Part shown: piece after piece, positions 39,334 through 47,658 of the stretch
Layout: the number at the start of each line of letters is the position of its first letter
Position numbering within the stretch: the first letter of the stretch is position 1
NCBI RefSeq assembly: GCF_002556545.1
Contig: NZ_CP022685.1
Coordinates: 1,736,001-1,800,000 of the forward strand
Source: Streptomyces formicae
Lineage (GTDB): Bacteria; Actinomycetota; Actinomycetes; Streptomycetales; Streptomycetaceae
Length of the DNA: 64,000 nucleotides
Reading direction: 5' to 3'
Made by a program: the position numbers and the translations under genes
Notes under the pieces: model-generated
What the model was told of the DNA's origin: nothing
Databases searched by the model: none
Seen by the model: only the letters and a program-made list of their open reading frames with translations

Positions 39334-42144
39334 TCAGCCGACCGAGCTGTACGCCACCACACCGCGCAACAGCAGATCAACCGCCTTGCGCGCGTTCTTC
39401 GCGACCGTACTGTTCTCGCGCGGCGCCGCCGCCGCGATCTGCCCGAGCACGTCGATGACCTGCTTGCACCACCGCACGAAGTCACCCGCCGGCATCTCCG
39501 CCTCGCGCAGGACCTCGTCGAGCCCCTTGTCGTTGGCCCACATGTACGCCGCCCAGGCGAAGCCCAGGTCCGGCTCGCGCTGACCGACGCCCTCGGTCTG
39601 GCTGATCTTGAAGTCTTCCTCCAGACCGTCGAGACGCCCCCAGATCCGCACCATCTCGCCGAGCGCCGCCTTCGCCGCGCCGGACGGCAGCTTGGGCGCG
39701 AGCGCGTCGTCGCCGACCCGTGCTTCATAGACCAACGCCGAGACGCACGCGGCCAGTTCGGCGGGGTTGAGCCCCTCCCAGATCCCGGCGCGCAGGCACT
39801 CGCTGGCGAGCAGGTCCAGCTCTCCGTAGAGCCGGGCGAGCCGCTTGCCGTGCTCGGTGACCTCGTTGCCCCGCAGGTAGTCGAGCTCGGTGAGCAGGGC
39901 GACGATGCGGTCGAAGGTGCGGGCGATGGTGTTCGTCCGCCCCTCGATGCGCCGCTCGAGCTGCGAGGTGTCGCGCTTGAGGCGGTGGTACCGCTCGGCC
40001 CAGCGCGCGTGGTCCTCGCGCTCGTCGCAGCCGTGACACGGGTGCGCGCGCAGCTCCGTGCGCAGACGGGCGATCTCCTGGTCGTCGGCGGCCGCCGCAC
40101 GCCCCTTGCGGTGCCGGTCGGGGACGATGTGCCCCGCCTTGGTGCGCAGCGCGGACGCCAGGTCACGGCGGGACTGCGGCGAGCGCGCGTTGAACGACTT
40201 CGGGATGCGCATCCGGTCCAGCGCCTCGACCGGCACCGGGAAGTCCATCGCCGCGAGCCTCTTGACCTGCCGCTCGGCGGTGAGCACCAGGGGACGCGGC
40301 CCGTCCACGTGGTCGAAGCCGCGCTGGCCGTTGACCCGCCCGGCGGGCAGCCCCGGGTCGAGCACGAGCGCGAGGCCCGCGTACTTCCCCGTCGGGACGT
40401 GGATGACGTCGCCCTGCTTGAGCTTCTCCAGGGCGGCGGCAGCGGCGACCCTGCGCTGGGCTGCGCCCTGCTTGGCCAGCTCGGTCTCGCGGTCCTTGAG
40501 TTCGCGACGCAGTCGCGCGTACGCGTCGAAGTCCCCCAAGTGGCAGGTCATGGAGGCCTTGTAGCCTTCCAGACCCTCCTCGTTCTTCTGCACCTGCCGG
40601 GAGATCCCGACGACCGACTTGTCGGCCTGGAACTGCGCGAAGGACGTCTCCAGGAGCTCGCGCGAGCGGTGCCGCCCGAACTGGTCGACCAGGTTCACCG
40701 CCATGTTGTACGACGGCTTGAAGCTGGAGCGCAGCGGGTACGTGCGCGTGCCCGCGAGCCCGGCGAGGTGCTCGGGGCTCATGGCGCGCTGCCACAGGAC
40801 CACGGCATGGCCCTCGACGTCGATGCCCCGGCGCCCCGCACGACCCGTCAACTGCGTGTACTCACCCGGGGTGATGTCGGCGTGCTGCTCGCCGTTCCAC
40901 TTGACGAGCTTTTCGAGGACCACGCTGCGCGCGGGCATGTTGATGCCGAGCGCGAGCGTCTCGGTGGCGAACACGGCCTTGACCAGGCCGCGCACGAAGA
41001 GCTCCTCGACGACCTCCTTGAAGCTGGGCAGCATGCCCGCGTGGTGCGCCGCGATGCCGCGCTCCAGGCCCTCGAGCCATTCGTAGTAGCCCAGGACGTG
41101 GAGGTCCTCGTTCGGGATCGAACCCGTGCGCTCCTCGACGATCTCGCGGACCCTCATCCGCGCGTCGTCGTCGTTCAGCCTGAGGCCCGCGTACAGACAC
41201 TGCTGGACGGCGGCCTCGCAGGCGGCGCGGCTGAAGATGAACGTGATGGCGGGCAACAGGCCCTCGGAGTCGAGCCGTTCGATCACCTCGGGGCGGCCCG
41301 GCGTCCAGATCCGTGAGCGCTGTCTGCGCTCGCGCTCGCGGTCGGCCTCGCGGACCATCTTGCCCTTGCGGCGATCGCGCGGGTTGTACGAACGGCTGGC
41401 CTCCATCCGCGCCATGCGCGTGAGGTCGGGGTTGACCGCCTTCTTCTGGCCCTCGCCCTCCTCGAAGAGGTCGTACATCCGACGCCCGGCGAGCACGTGC
41501 TGGAAGAGCGGCACGGGCCGGTGCTCGGAGACGATCACCTCGGTGTCGCCGCGCACGGTGTCGAGCCAGTCGCCGAACTCCTCGGCGTTGGACACCGTCG
41601 CCGAGAGGGAGACGAGCGTGACCGACTCCTGGAGGTGGATGATCACTTCCTCCCAGACGGCGCCGCGGAAGCGGTCGGAGAGGTAGTGCACCTCGTCCAT
41701 GACCACATAGCCGAGGTTGAGCAGCGACTGCGAGCCCGAATACAGCATGTTCCGCAGGACCTCGGTGGTCATGACGACCACCGGGGCATCGGAGTTGACG
41801 CTGTTGTCGCCGGTCAGCAGGCCGACCTTGTCCGCGCCGTACCGCTTGGCGAGGTCGGCGTACTTCTGGTTGGAGAGCGCCTTGATGGGCGTGGTGTAGA
41901 AGCACTTCTTGCCCTGCAGCAGAGCGAGGTGCACGGCGAATTCGCCGACGATCGTCTTGCCCGAGCCCGTGGGGGCGGCGACGAGCACGCCCTTGCCCGC
42001 CTCGAGCGCCTGGCAGGCCTCGATCTGGAAGGGGTCGAGGCCGAATTCGTACATCTCGCGGAAGGACGCGAGTGCGGTGGCCTGCTCGACAGCGCGCTTG
42101 CGCGCCGCCGCGTACCGCTCGGCCGGTGAGAGGTCCTCTGTCAT
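39334..42144 (-). CDS. helY: DEAD/DEAH-box helicase HelY (Ski2/Mtr4-like)
   Basis: A 936-residue superfamily 2 helicase. Motif I is APTGSGKT, motif II DEVH, motif III SATVSN and motif VI QLTGRAGRRGID. A C-terminal region (about 620-936) carries the Ski2-like helical domain, with a CHGCDEREDH zinc-like insertion near 704. In mycobacteria HelY lies beside tatC-tatA-pafC-pafB, as here. Whether it unwinds RNA or DNA is unsettled. A perfect match to the PafBC promoter lies 11 bases before the ATG (42155-42177), which suggests DNA-damage induction and a very short leader. Confidence 0.92.
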   Translation of the reverse strand: MTEDLSPAERYAAARKRAVEQATALASFREMYEFGLDPFQIEACQALEAGKGVLVAAPTGSGKTIVGEFAVHLALLQGKKCFYTTPIKALSNQKYADLAKRYGADKVGLLTGDNSVNSDAPVVVMTTEVLRNMLYSGSQSLLNLGYVVMDEVHYLSDRFRGAVWEEVIIHLQESVTLVSLSATVSNAEEFGDWLDTVRGDTEVIVSEHRPVPLFQHVLAGRRMYDLFEEGEGQKKAVNPDLTRMARMEASRSYNPRDRRKGKMVREADRERERRQRSRIWTPGRPEVIERLDSEGLLPAITFIFSRAACEAAVQQCLYAGLRLNDDDARMRVREIVEERTGSIPNEDLHVLGYYEWLEGLERGIAAHHAGMLPSFKEVVEELFVRGLVKAVFATETLALGINMPARSVVLEKLVKWNGEQHADITPGEYTQLTGRAGRRGIDVEGHAVVLWQRAMSPEHLAGLAGTRTYPLRSSFKPSYNMAVNLVDQFGRHRSRELLETSFAQFQADKSVVGISRQVQKNEEGLEGYKASMTCHLGDFDAYARLRRELKDRETELAKQGAAQRRVAAAAALEKLKQGDVIHVPTGKYAGLALVLDPGLPAGRVNGQRGFDHVDGPRPLVLTAERQVKRLAAMDFPVPVEALDRMRIPKSFNARSPQSRRDLASALRTKAGHIVPDRHRKGRAAAADDQEIARLRTELRAHPCHGCDEREDHARWAERYHRLKRDTSQLERRIEGRTNTIARTFDRIVALLTELDYLRGNEVTEHGKRLARLYGELDLLASECLRAGIWEGLNPAELAACVSALVYEARVGDDALAPKLPSGAAKAALGEMVRIWGRLDGLEEDFKISQTEGVGQREPDLGFAWAAYMWANDKGLDEVLREAEMPAGDFVRWCKQVIDVLGQIAAAAPRENSTVAKNARKAVDLLLRGVVAYSSVG

Positions 42145-42154
42145 CGTGCTTTCG

Positions 42155-42177
42155 AGACTACCGGGGACCACTGACAA
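42155..42177 (-). promoter_or_regulatory. PafBC-type (RecA-NDp) DNA-damage promoter of helY
   Basis: On the minus strand: TTGTCAGTG, eight bases, TAGTCT. All defined positions of the consensus tTGTCRGtg-N8-TAnnnT match. The -10 element ends 11 bases before the helY ATG, in the correct orientation. Confidence 0.82.
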
Positions 42178-42198
42178 CGGACGATCATTATCGGGAGC

Positions 42199-43089
42199 TC
42201 ACGGCCCCAGGATCCGTACGGCCCCCGGCACGCACTCCGCGGTCAGCGGCAGCGCGCCGAGCGGCTCACCGTCCGCGTATCCGGTGATGCCGGGCGCGGC
42301 GAGCTCGACCTTCGCGGCCCGGTACACGGTGACCTTGGGATGGTCGAGGTGCGTGCCCTTGTAGACGCGCGGAAAGACCTTCAGGAGCGTCGTACGGCTG
42401 CAGTCCCCCACCACCGTGACGTCGAACAGCCCGTCGCTCATGTCGGCCGCCGCGCAGATCCTCATGCCGCCGCCGTACGACGTTCCGTTGCCGACCGCCA
42501 CGAGCGTGGCGTCGACCTCGTGGACCGTCCCGCCGTCGAGCACGATGCGGTAGGGCACGGGCCTGAACGCGGCGAGCTCGGCGACCATCGCCAGGTCGTA
42601 CTTGAAGCGCCCGGTGGGCCACCGCATCCGGTTGCCCCGGTCGTTGACCCGCGAGTCGAAGCCGGACGCGAGCACGGTCCCGAACCACGTCCCTTCGACC
42701 CGCCCCAGGTCGACGTCGCGGGTGCGCGCCCCCTTGAGCGCCTCGGCGACCACCTCCCCCGCGGCGGCGGGCTCGCGCACCGGCAGGCCGAGCGCCCTGG
42801 CGAAGTCGTTACCCGTGCCCACGGCGATCACGCCGAGCGGCGTGCGGGTCCCGGCGACGGCCTGGAGCGCGAGGCTCGCCATGCCGTCGCCGCCGACGGC
42901 TATCAGCGCCCCGGTGCCGCCGTCGACGGCCTCACGGGCCCTGCGTAGCGCATCGGGGGCGTCCACACCGATGACCGTGCGTACGGAGAAGCCGCGGGCC
43001 CGCAATGCGGAAGCGGCCGGCTGCGCTGCGTGAGCGCCCCGGCCGCGGCCCGCGGTGGGATTGACGAAGAGGGTGATCTCGCTGGTCAC
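42199..43089 (-). CDS. Diacylglycerol kinase family lipid kinase
   Basis: A 296-residue member of the DagK/YegS catalytic family. Motifs are FVNPTAGRGRG at the start, the nucleotide loop AVGGDGMAS, and AVGTGNDFARALGL. The C-terminal half is a beta-sandwich ending near GYADGEPLG. It likely phosphorylates diacylglycerol or a related lipid at the membrane face. The start is GTG at 43089. A TATGGT -10 element (43096-43101) lies about seven bases upstream, so the mRNA is probably leaderless. It lies between helY and tatC. Confidence 0.9.
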   Translation of the reverse strand: MTSEITLFVNPTAGRGRGAHAAQPAASALRARGFSVRTVIGVDAPDALRRAREAVDGGTGALIAVGGDGMASLALQAVAGTRTPLGVIAVGTGNDFARALGLPVREPAAAGEVVAEALKGARTRDVDLGRVEGTWFGTVLASGFDSRVNDRGNRMRWPTGRFKYDLAMVAELAAFRPVPYRIVLDGGTVHEVDATLVAVGNGTSYGGGMRICAAADMSDGLFDVTVVGDCSRTTLLKVFPRVYKGTHLDHPKVTVYRAAKVELAAPGITGYADGEPLGALPLTAECVPGAVRILGP

Positions 43090-43129
43090 GGGCGGACCAT
43101 ACAAGGTCGGGTCACTTCGCAGGAACCGT

Positions 43130-44071
43130 TTATGTCACGTCGTCGAAGCCGTTCACCCGCTGATCGGACCGTCCGGAGCCCGCCTGCTCGGGCAGCGCCC
43201 TCGGCGGCCGTACCCCTTCGACCTGGTCGATCGGCTCGGGCGTCAGGTCGAGGTCGGACGCCTCGTCGTCGTCCAGCTCGGCGTCGGGATTCTTCCGTGC
43301 CCGCCGCTTGTCGTTCACGATCGAGAAGGCGACGGCGATGAAGTACAGGACGACGATCGGCCCCGCGAGGGCCATCATGCCGAACGGGTCGGTGGTCGGC
43401 GTCGCGACCGCGCCGAAGATGAACACGCCCATGACGACACCGCGCCACCAGCCCGCCATCCGGCGCCCCGTCACCATGCCCGTCAGGTTCATCATGATCA
43501 GGATCAGTGGCAGCTCGAAGGCCGCGCCGAAGATCAGGATCATCCGGACCGTGAAGTCGAGGATCTTGTCCATCGGCAGGATGTTCGCCGAGCCGTCGGG
43601 GGTGATCCCGAGCAGGACGCGCACGCTGATGGGCAGGATCACGTAGGCGAGCAGCGCGCCGCCCGCGAAGAGCGGCACCGCGGCGGACACGAAGGCGTAC
43701 GTGTACTTGCGCTCGCTCTTGTGCAGTCCGGGCGCGATGAACGCCCACAGCTGGTACAGCCAGACCGGGCTGGCGATGATGATGCCCGCCATGACGCTGA
43801 CCTTGACCGTGGTGGTGAACGGCGAGAGCAGGTCGGTGTAGGCGACGACGGCGCACTCGCCGCCCTTGCTCTCCAGGCCGCCGTCAGGACAGCGCGGCAC
43901 CGGGGACGCGAGGAACTTCATCAGTTCTTCGCTGTAGTACGCGGCGGCGATCGACACGATCGTGATCGCCAGCATGCCCTTGGCGAGCCGGTTGCGGAGC
44001 TCGCGCAAGTGCTCCGCGAGGGGCATCCGCCCCTCGGGGTCCTTCTCCTTCTTGCGGGCAGACTTGAGCAA
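43130..44071 (-). CDS. tatC: Twin-arginine translocase subunit TatC
   Basis: A 313-residue integral membrane protein with the TatC six-helix core. Conserved parts are MPLAEHLRELRNRL before helix 1, the FKVSV-like TTTVKVSVMAG segment, PGLHKSERKY and the GAAFELPLILIMMNL region. TatC binds twin-arginine signal peptides and, with TatA, exports folded proteins. The start is TTG at 44071 with a GAGGA site upstream. The C-terminal 60 residues are an acidic, disordered extension typical of actinobacteria. It follows tatA by 47 bases. Confidence 0.95.
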   Translation of the reverse strand: MLKSARKKEKDPEGRMPLAEHLRELRNRLAKGMLAITIVSIAAAYYSEELMKFLASPVPRCPDGGLESKGGECAVVAYTDLLSPFTTTVKVSVMAGIIIASPVWLYQLWAFIAPGLHKSERKYTYAFVSAAVPLFAGGALLAYVILPISVRVLLGITPDGSANILPMDKILDFTVRMILIFGAAFELPLILIMMNLTGMVTGRRMAGWWRGVVMGVFIFGAVATPTTDPFGMMALAGPIVVLYFIAVAFSIVNDKRRARKNPDAELDDDEASDLDLTPEPIDQVEGVRPPRALPEQAGSGRSDQRVNGFDDVT

Positions 44072-44118
44072 CCCACGTCCTCATCTCGTGCGGCAGGCCG
44101 GTCGTCACCGACCTTGGA

Positions 44119-44403
44119 TCAGCGCTGCGTCGTACGGTCGGTCGGCTCGTTGACCGGGCGCGAGCTGGTCACGTCGCCGGGGGCCGCCTGGATGGTGCGC
44201 TGCTGGACGGCGGGGTCGCTCGGCGGGTCGGCCGGCGCGGCCTCGTCCTTCTTGCCTTCGCTCTTCATGGCCTTGGCCTCGCTCTTGAGGATGCGGGCCG
44301 ACTTGCCGAGGGAGCGCGCCATGTCGGGCAGCTTCTTGGCTCCGAACAGCAGGACGATGACGACGAGGATGAGAATGATCTCGGTGGGGCCGAGCCTACC
44401 CAT
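44119..44403 (-). CDS. tatA: Sec-independent translocase protein TatA
   Basis: A 94-residue TatA. The N-terminal helix ([23 protein letters not shown]) ends in the FGAKKLP hinge, followed by the amphipathic helix [14 protein letters not shown] and a charged tail. TatA multimerises to form the translocation path. It is upstream of tatC on the same strand. The 207-base gap before it probably carries its own promoter. Confidence 0.96.
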   Translation of the reverse strand: MGRLGPTEIILILVVIVLLFGAKKLPDMARSLGKSARILKSEAKAMKSEGKKDEAAPADPPSDPAVQQRTIQAAPGDVTSSRPVNEPTDRTTQR

Positions 44404-44610
44404 AGCTGTATACCTTCTTCACCGAGGCGACAGGAGTCTGGTTGCTCGGAGAACGGACATACATCCGATCTCCTCGCTGGCAGCGATCGTAACCCCCCGG
44501 GGTAAACGCTCGGCAATCCCCGCGCATACTCCGAGTACGGCCCCCGCCTCGATCCCGGGCCGCCTTCGCAGCGTACCCGCCATCCCTGGGGAGTTGACAG
44601 GTCGCGGAGG

Positions 44611-44808
44611 CTAAAGGGCCTCTCCGCCCGCACGGGCCACACCGGCCGCCGCCTGCTCCAGGTCCTCGGCCGCCCGGTTGATCTTCCGTGTGGTCTCGCT
44701 CACCTGACGTGCGAGGCGCTGTGCCTCCACGAACACCTTGATCGCCAGTACGCCGAGGACGGCGAGACCCAAGAAGCCCGCCGCGATCGCGAGCATCGCC
44801 CAGAACAT
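44611..44808 (-). CDS. Small membrane protein upstream of tatA
   Basis: A 65-residue protein with one N-terminal transmembrane helix (about residues 3-25) and an amphipathic cytoplasmic helix with regular hydrophobic spacing (QRLARQVSETTRKINRAAEDL), resembling a small coiled coil. I do not recognise a family. It lies nine bases after the zinc-ribbon gene and before tatAC. The single-pass plus amphipathic layout is superficially TatA/B-like but lacks the FGxKKLP hinge. Confidence 0.72.
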   Translation of the reverse strand: MFWAMLAIAAGFLGLAVLGVLAIKVFVEAQRLARQVSETTRKINRAAEDLEQAAAGVARAGGEAL

Positions 44809-44817
44809 GCGCCGAGC

Positions 44818-45093
44818 CTAGACGGTGGAGTGCAGACGCAGCGTCCGCACCCCCGCGCCGGTGAGGAGTTCCACGATGCGCTCGCCCGCGGGCTTGCGCA
44901 CCGCGACCCCGCACTCGGGGCAGGTGAAGGAGTAGAAGGTGGTGCGGCGGCTGGCGCCGATCGCCAGGCGCAGCGCCCCCGCGGAGAGCTCGAAGCGGGC
45001 GCGGCAGTCGGGGCAGGCGGCGGTGAAGAGGACGGGCCCGTGCTTCGGCTGCGCGGGCACCCCCGGCAATCCGGACATGGTCGGTGTGCTCAA
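44818..45093 (-). CDS. Small zinc-ribbon protein translationally coupled to pafC
   Basis: A 91-residue protein with two CxxC knuckles: CPDCRARFEL near residue 29 and TCPECGVAV near 60, consistent with one zinc site. The family is not recognised. The TTG start at 45093 overlaps the pafC stop (TTGA) and has GGAG eight to nine bases upstream, which favours it over the internal ATG at 45078. The coupling suggests a role linked to PafBC. A DNA- or RNA-binding adaptor is possible but unproven. Confidence 0.72.
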   Translation of the reverse strand: MSTPTMSGLPGVPAQPKHGPVLFTAACPDCRARFELSAGALRLAIGASRRTTFYSFTCPECGVAVRKPAGERIVELLTGAGVRTLRLHSTV

Positions 45094-46076
45094 CGCCCCT
45101 GCTCCTGCCTGTCGTCCCTGTCGAAGGGCTGCTCGTACGCGTCGAGGGCCTCGCGCGCCGCCTGCCGCGCGCTGTCGGCGAGCTGCGCCGGCGAGACGAT
45201 CCGCCCGTCCCCGCCGAGCCGCAGCGCGAGCCTGCGCAGCGAGGCGGGATCGGGGGTGCGCAGGGTGATCCGCAGACCGCCGTCGGGCAGCTCGTCGGCG
45301 CTGTCGTGCGGGTAGTACTCGGCGACCCAGCGTCCGCCGGGGCCGACCTCGACGACCACCTCGGGGTCCTCGGCGGCGGGCTGCACGAGTCCTTCGGAGA
45401 GGTCGCGCAGCTCGACCTCGGGCGGCGCGGACGGCTCGTCCAGGATCTTGATCTCGGCGACCCGGTCGAGCCGGAAGGTGCGGCGCGCCTCGGAGCGGCG
45501 GCACCACGCCTCCACGTAGGTGTGGCCGACGCTCACCAGGCGGATCGGGTCGATCTCGCGCTCGGTGAGCTCGTCGCGGGCGGGCGAGTAGTAGCGGATC
45601 CAGAGCCTGCGGCGCTCGGAGATCGCCCGGTCGACGTCGGCGAAGACGCCGCCCTCGGACTCGAAGGTGACCGAGAGCCGGGAGCTGGCGCCCGCCGCCT
45701 CGCCCGCCGCGGTCTCCAGCTTGGCGGTGGCGCGCAGGAGCGCGAGGCGGTCGCTCTCGCGCAGTCCGGGCAGGGTGGAGACCGCGCGGGCGGCCACCAG
45801 CAGCGCGGTGGCCTCGTCGGCGGCGAGCCGGAGCGGCGCCGCGACGTCGTCGGGGTTGTGCCACCAGATGCGGTCGCCGTCGGTGTCGATGTCGAGCAGG
45901 TCGCCGCCGCGGAAGCTCGTCCCGCACAGCGGCAGGACGTCGAGGTCGGAGATCAGTTCGTCGGGGGTGATGCCGAAGGCGCGGGCGACGTCCCCCACGT
46001 GGGCGCCGGGGCGCTCGCGCAGATAGGTCACGAGCGACAGCATGCGTCGGGTCTGGTCGATGGCGTTCGAGGCCAT
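45090..46076 (-). CDS. pafC: WYL-domain transcriptional activator subunit PafC
   Basis: A 328-residue regulator. The N-terminal winged helix (about 5-60, MLSLVTYLRERPGAHVGDVARAFG) is followed by the WYL domain with the WIRYYSPARDE/HTYVEAWCRRSE region and a C-terminal extension. PafC pairs with PafB to form the DNA-damage activator PafBC, which in mycobacteria turns on RecA/LexA-independent repair genes. Gap to pafB is 17 bases, so they are cotranscribed. Despite the name (proteasome accessory factor) it is a transcription factor. Confidence 0.93.
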   Translation of the reverse strand: MASNAIDQTRRMLSLVTYLRERPGAHVGDVARAFGITPDELISDLDVLPLCGTSFRGGDLLDIDTDGDRIWWHNPDDVAAPLRLAADEATALLVAARAVSTLPGLRESDRLALLRATAKLETAAGEAAGASSRLSVTFESEGGVFADVDRAISERRRLWIRYYSPARDELTEREIDPIRLVSVGHTYVEAWCRRSEARRTFRLDRVAEIKILDEPSAPPEVELRDLSEGLVQPAAEDPEVVVEVGPGGRWVAEYYPHDSADELPDGGLRITLRTPDPASLRRLALRLGGDGRIVSPAQLADSARQAAREALDAYEQPFDRDDRQEQGR

Positions 46077-46093
46077 GGTCTTTCCGTTCCCCC

Positions 46094-47071
46094 TCAGCCC
46101 TTGGCCACGGCGCGCAGCCGGTCCACGACGTCGGCCCGCAGCTCGGCGGGCTCAAGGACCACCACGTCGGGCCCGAACTCCACCAGCCAGGCATCGAGCC
46201 CGTGGCCGTACGGAATCTCCAACTCGTCCCACCCGTCGCCCAGTTCCCGCACCGAGACGGCCTTGGCGCGCAGCGGGTAGCCCGCGCCCGTCCGCAGCCG
46301 GATCAGGGCGGTGCGGTCGGCGGTCTCCCCCGCCCAGCTCGCGACGGTCTCACGGACCGTGACGACGTCGGGGACGTCGGCGGTGTACTTCCCCGCGCGG
46401 GCCCGGACCTTGCCGGTGATCCGGGAGAGCCGGAAGACGCGCTCGGCGCCCCGGTCCCTGTCCCAGCCCGCGAGGTACCAGTGGCCGCGCCAGCACTCCA
46501 GCGCCCAGGGCTCGACGTGGCGCTGCTCGGGGCGGGCCGCCGTGGCCTTGCGGTAGTCGAAGACGACGGGGCGGCGGTCGCGGCAGGCCAGCATCAGCGG
46601 CTCGAAGGACGCGTCGTGCGCGGGGATGCGCGGTTCGAGGGCGCCGTGCGACTCGTACGGGTCGACGTCCTCGGGCAGCCCGGCCGCGCGCAGCTTCTGC
46701 AGGGCGCCGCTGGCCGCTCCGGCGAGCCTGGCCTGCTGCCAGACCTTCGCGGCGAGACCGAGGGCGGCGGCCTCCTCGGCGTCGATGGTGATGGGCGGCA
46801 GCCGGTTGCTGTCCCTGCGGGCCAGGTAGCCGACGTCGCCGTCGAGGTTCTCCACGGTCTCGATGACCAGGCCGAGCTCGCGAAGGTCGTCCTTGTCGCG
46901 CTCGAACATCCGGTTGAAGGAGTCCTCCGACCCCGCCGCCCGGCCGCCGGGCCCGAAGGCCTCGACGTATGCCTCGATGGAATCGCGCAGCTCGCGCTTG
47001 CTGAGCGGCCGCCGGGTCCCGAGCAGACACAGCGCCAGGTTCATCAGCCGCTCGGCCTTGGCAATGGCCAT
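46094..47071 (-). CDS. pafB: WYL-domain transcriptional activator subunit PafB
   Basis: A 325-residue partner of PafC. The N-terminal winged helix covers AKAERLMNLALCLLGTRRPLSKRELRDSI, followed by the FERDKDDLRELGL linker typical of PafB. The WYL core is RPVVFDYRKATAARPEQRHVEPWALE, then WYLAGWDRDRG. The PafBC complex binds sigma-dependent promoters with TGTCRG at the -26 region. Three such sites are seen in this window. The FKBP terminator upstream means pafB has its own promoter within 47072-47149. Confidence 0.94.
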   Translation of the reverse strand: MAIAKAERLMNLALCLLGTRRPLSKRELRDSIEAYVEAFGPGGRAAGSEDSFNRMFERDKDDLRELGLVIETVENLDGDVGYLARRDSNRLPPITIDAEEAAALGLAAKVWQQARLAGAASGALQKLRAAGLPEDVDPYESHGALEPRIPAHDASFEPLMLACRDRRPVVFDYRKATAARPEQRHVEPWALECWRGHWYLAGWDRDRGAERVFRLSRITGKVRARAGKYTADVPDVVTVRETVASWAGETADRTALIRLRTGAGYPLRAKAVSVRELGDGWDELEIPYGHGLDAWLVEFGPDVVVLEPAELRADVVDRLRAVAKG

Positions 47072-47149
47072 CGACGCCCTTTCTCGGCCTTACAACAGAC
47101 AGTGCTTCCGACCGATGACCGTACCGCCCCGGGGTGTCGTGGCAAAAGC

Positions 47150-47182
47150 CAAGGGTCCATGCCAGACAGGCATGGACCCTTG
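47150..47182 (-). terminator. Intrinsic terminator of the cytoplasmic FKBP gene
   Basis: A perfect 14-base-pair stem (CAAGGGTCCATGCC with its complement, loop of five bases) followed on the minus strand by GCTTTTGCC. It lies 26 bases after the FKBP stop codon and upstream of pafB. Confidence 0.85.
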
Positions 47183-47208
47183 ACGAACAGATCAGGTCAC
47201 GGACGTCC

Positions 47209-47583
47209 TCAGACGGAGACCAGGTCGCAGACGAAGATCAGCGTCTCGCCCGGGGCGATGCGGCCGCCACCGGCGCCGCGGTCGCCGTACGCGAGGTGGG
47301 CCGGGATGGTCAGCTCGCGCCGGCCACCGACCTTCATGCCCTGCACGCCCTGGTCCCAGCCGGAGATGACCTGTCCGGCACCGAGCTGGAACTCCAGCGG
47401 GTTGCCGCGGTTCCAGCTCGCGTCGAACTCCTCGCCGGAGCTGAAGGCGACGCCCACGTAGTGGACCTTGACGAAGTCGCCCGCCTTGGCGACCGCCCCG
47501 TCACCCTCCCAGATGTCCTTGATCTGCAGCTCGGTCGGCGGCTCGCCGACGGGGAAGTCGACCTCGGGCTTGTCAATGCTCAC
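47209..47583 (-). CDS. FKBP-type peptidyl-prolyl cis-trans isomerase (cytoplasmic)
   Basis: A 124-residue single FKBP domain. Active-site residues are in VKVHYVGVAFSSGEEFDASW, GAGQVISGWDQGVQGMKVG and the closing strand AHLAYGDRGAGG...LIFVCDLV. It catalyses prolyl isomerisation and can bind macrolides of the FK506 type. No signal peptide, so it is cytoplasmic. It lies 75 bases downstream of a lipoprotein FKBP with two domains, probably arising from an old duplication. Confidence 0.95.
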   Translation of the reverse strand: MSIDKPEVDFPVGEPPTELQIKDIWEGDGAVAKAGDFVKVHYVGVAFSSGEEFDASWNRGNPLEFQLGAGQVISGWDQGVQGMKVGGRRELTIPAHLAYGDRGAGGGRIAPGETLIFVCDLVSV

Positions 47584-47658
47584 GAAAATGCTCCTGCTTG
47601 AAACGAAAGGTCAGCGCGGACAGTCTTGCATCCCTCGCGGCGGATCACTCAGCGCGGA

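Noticed and set aside
44611..44808. TatB for the 65-residue membrane protein
   Set aside because: It has one helix plus an amphipathic helix but lacks the conserved hinge and Glu/Pro features of TatA/B.
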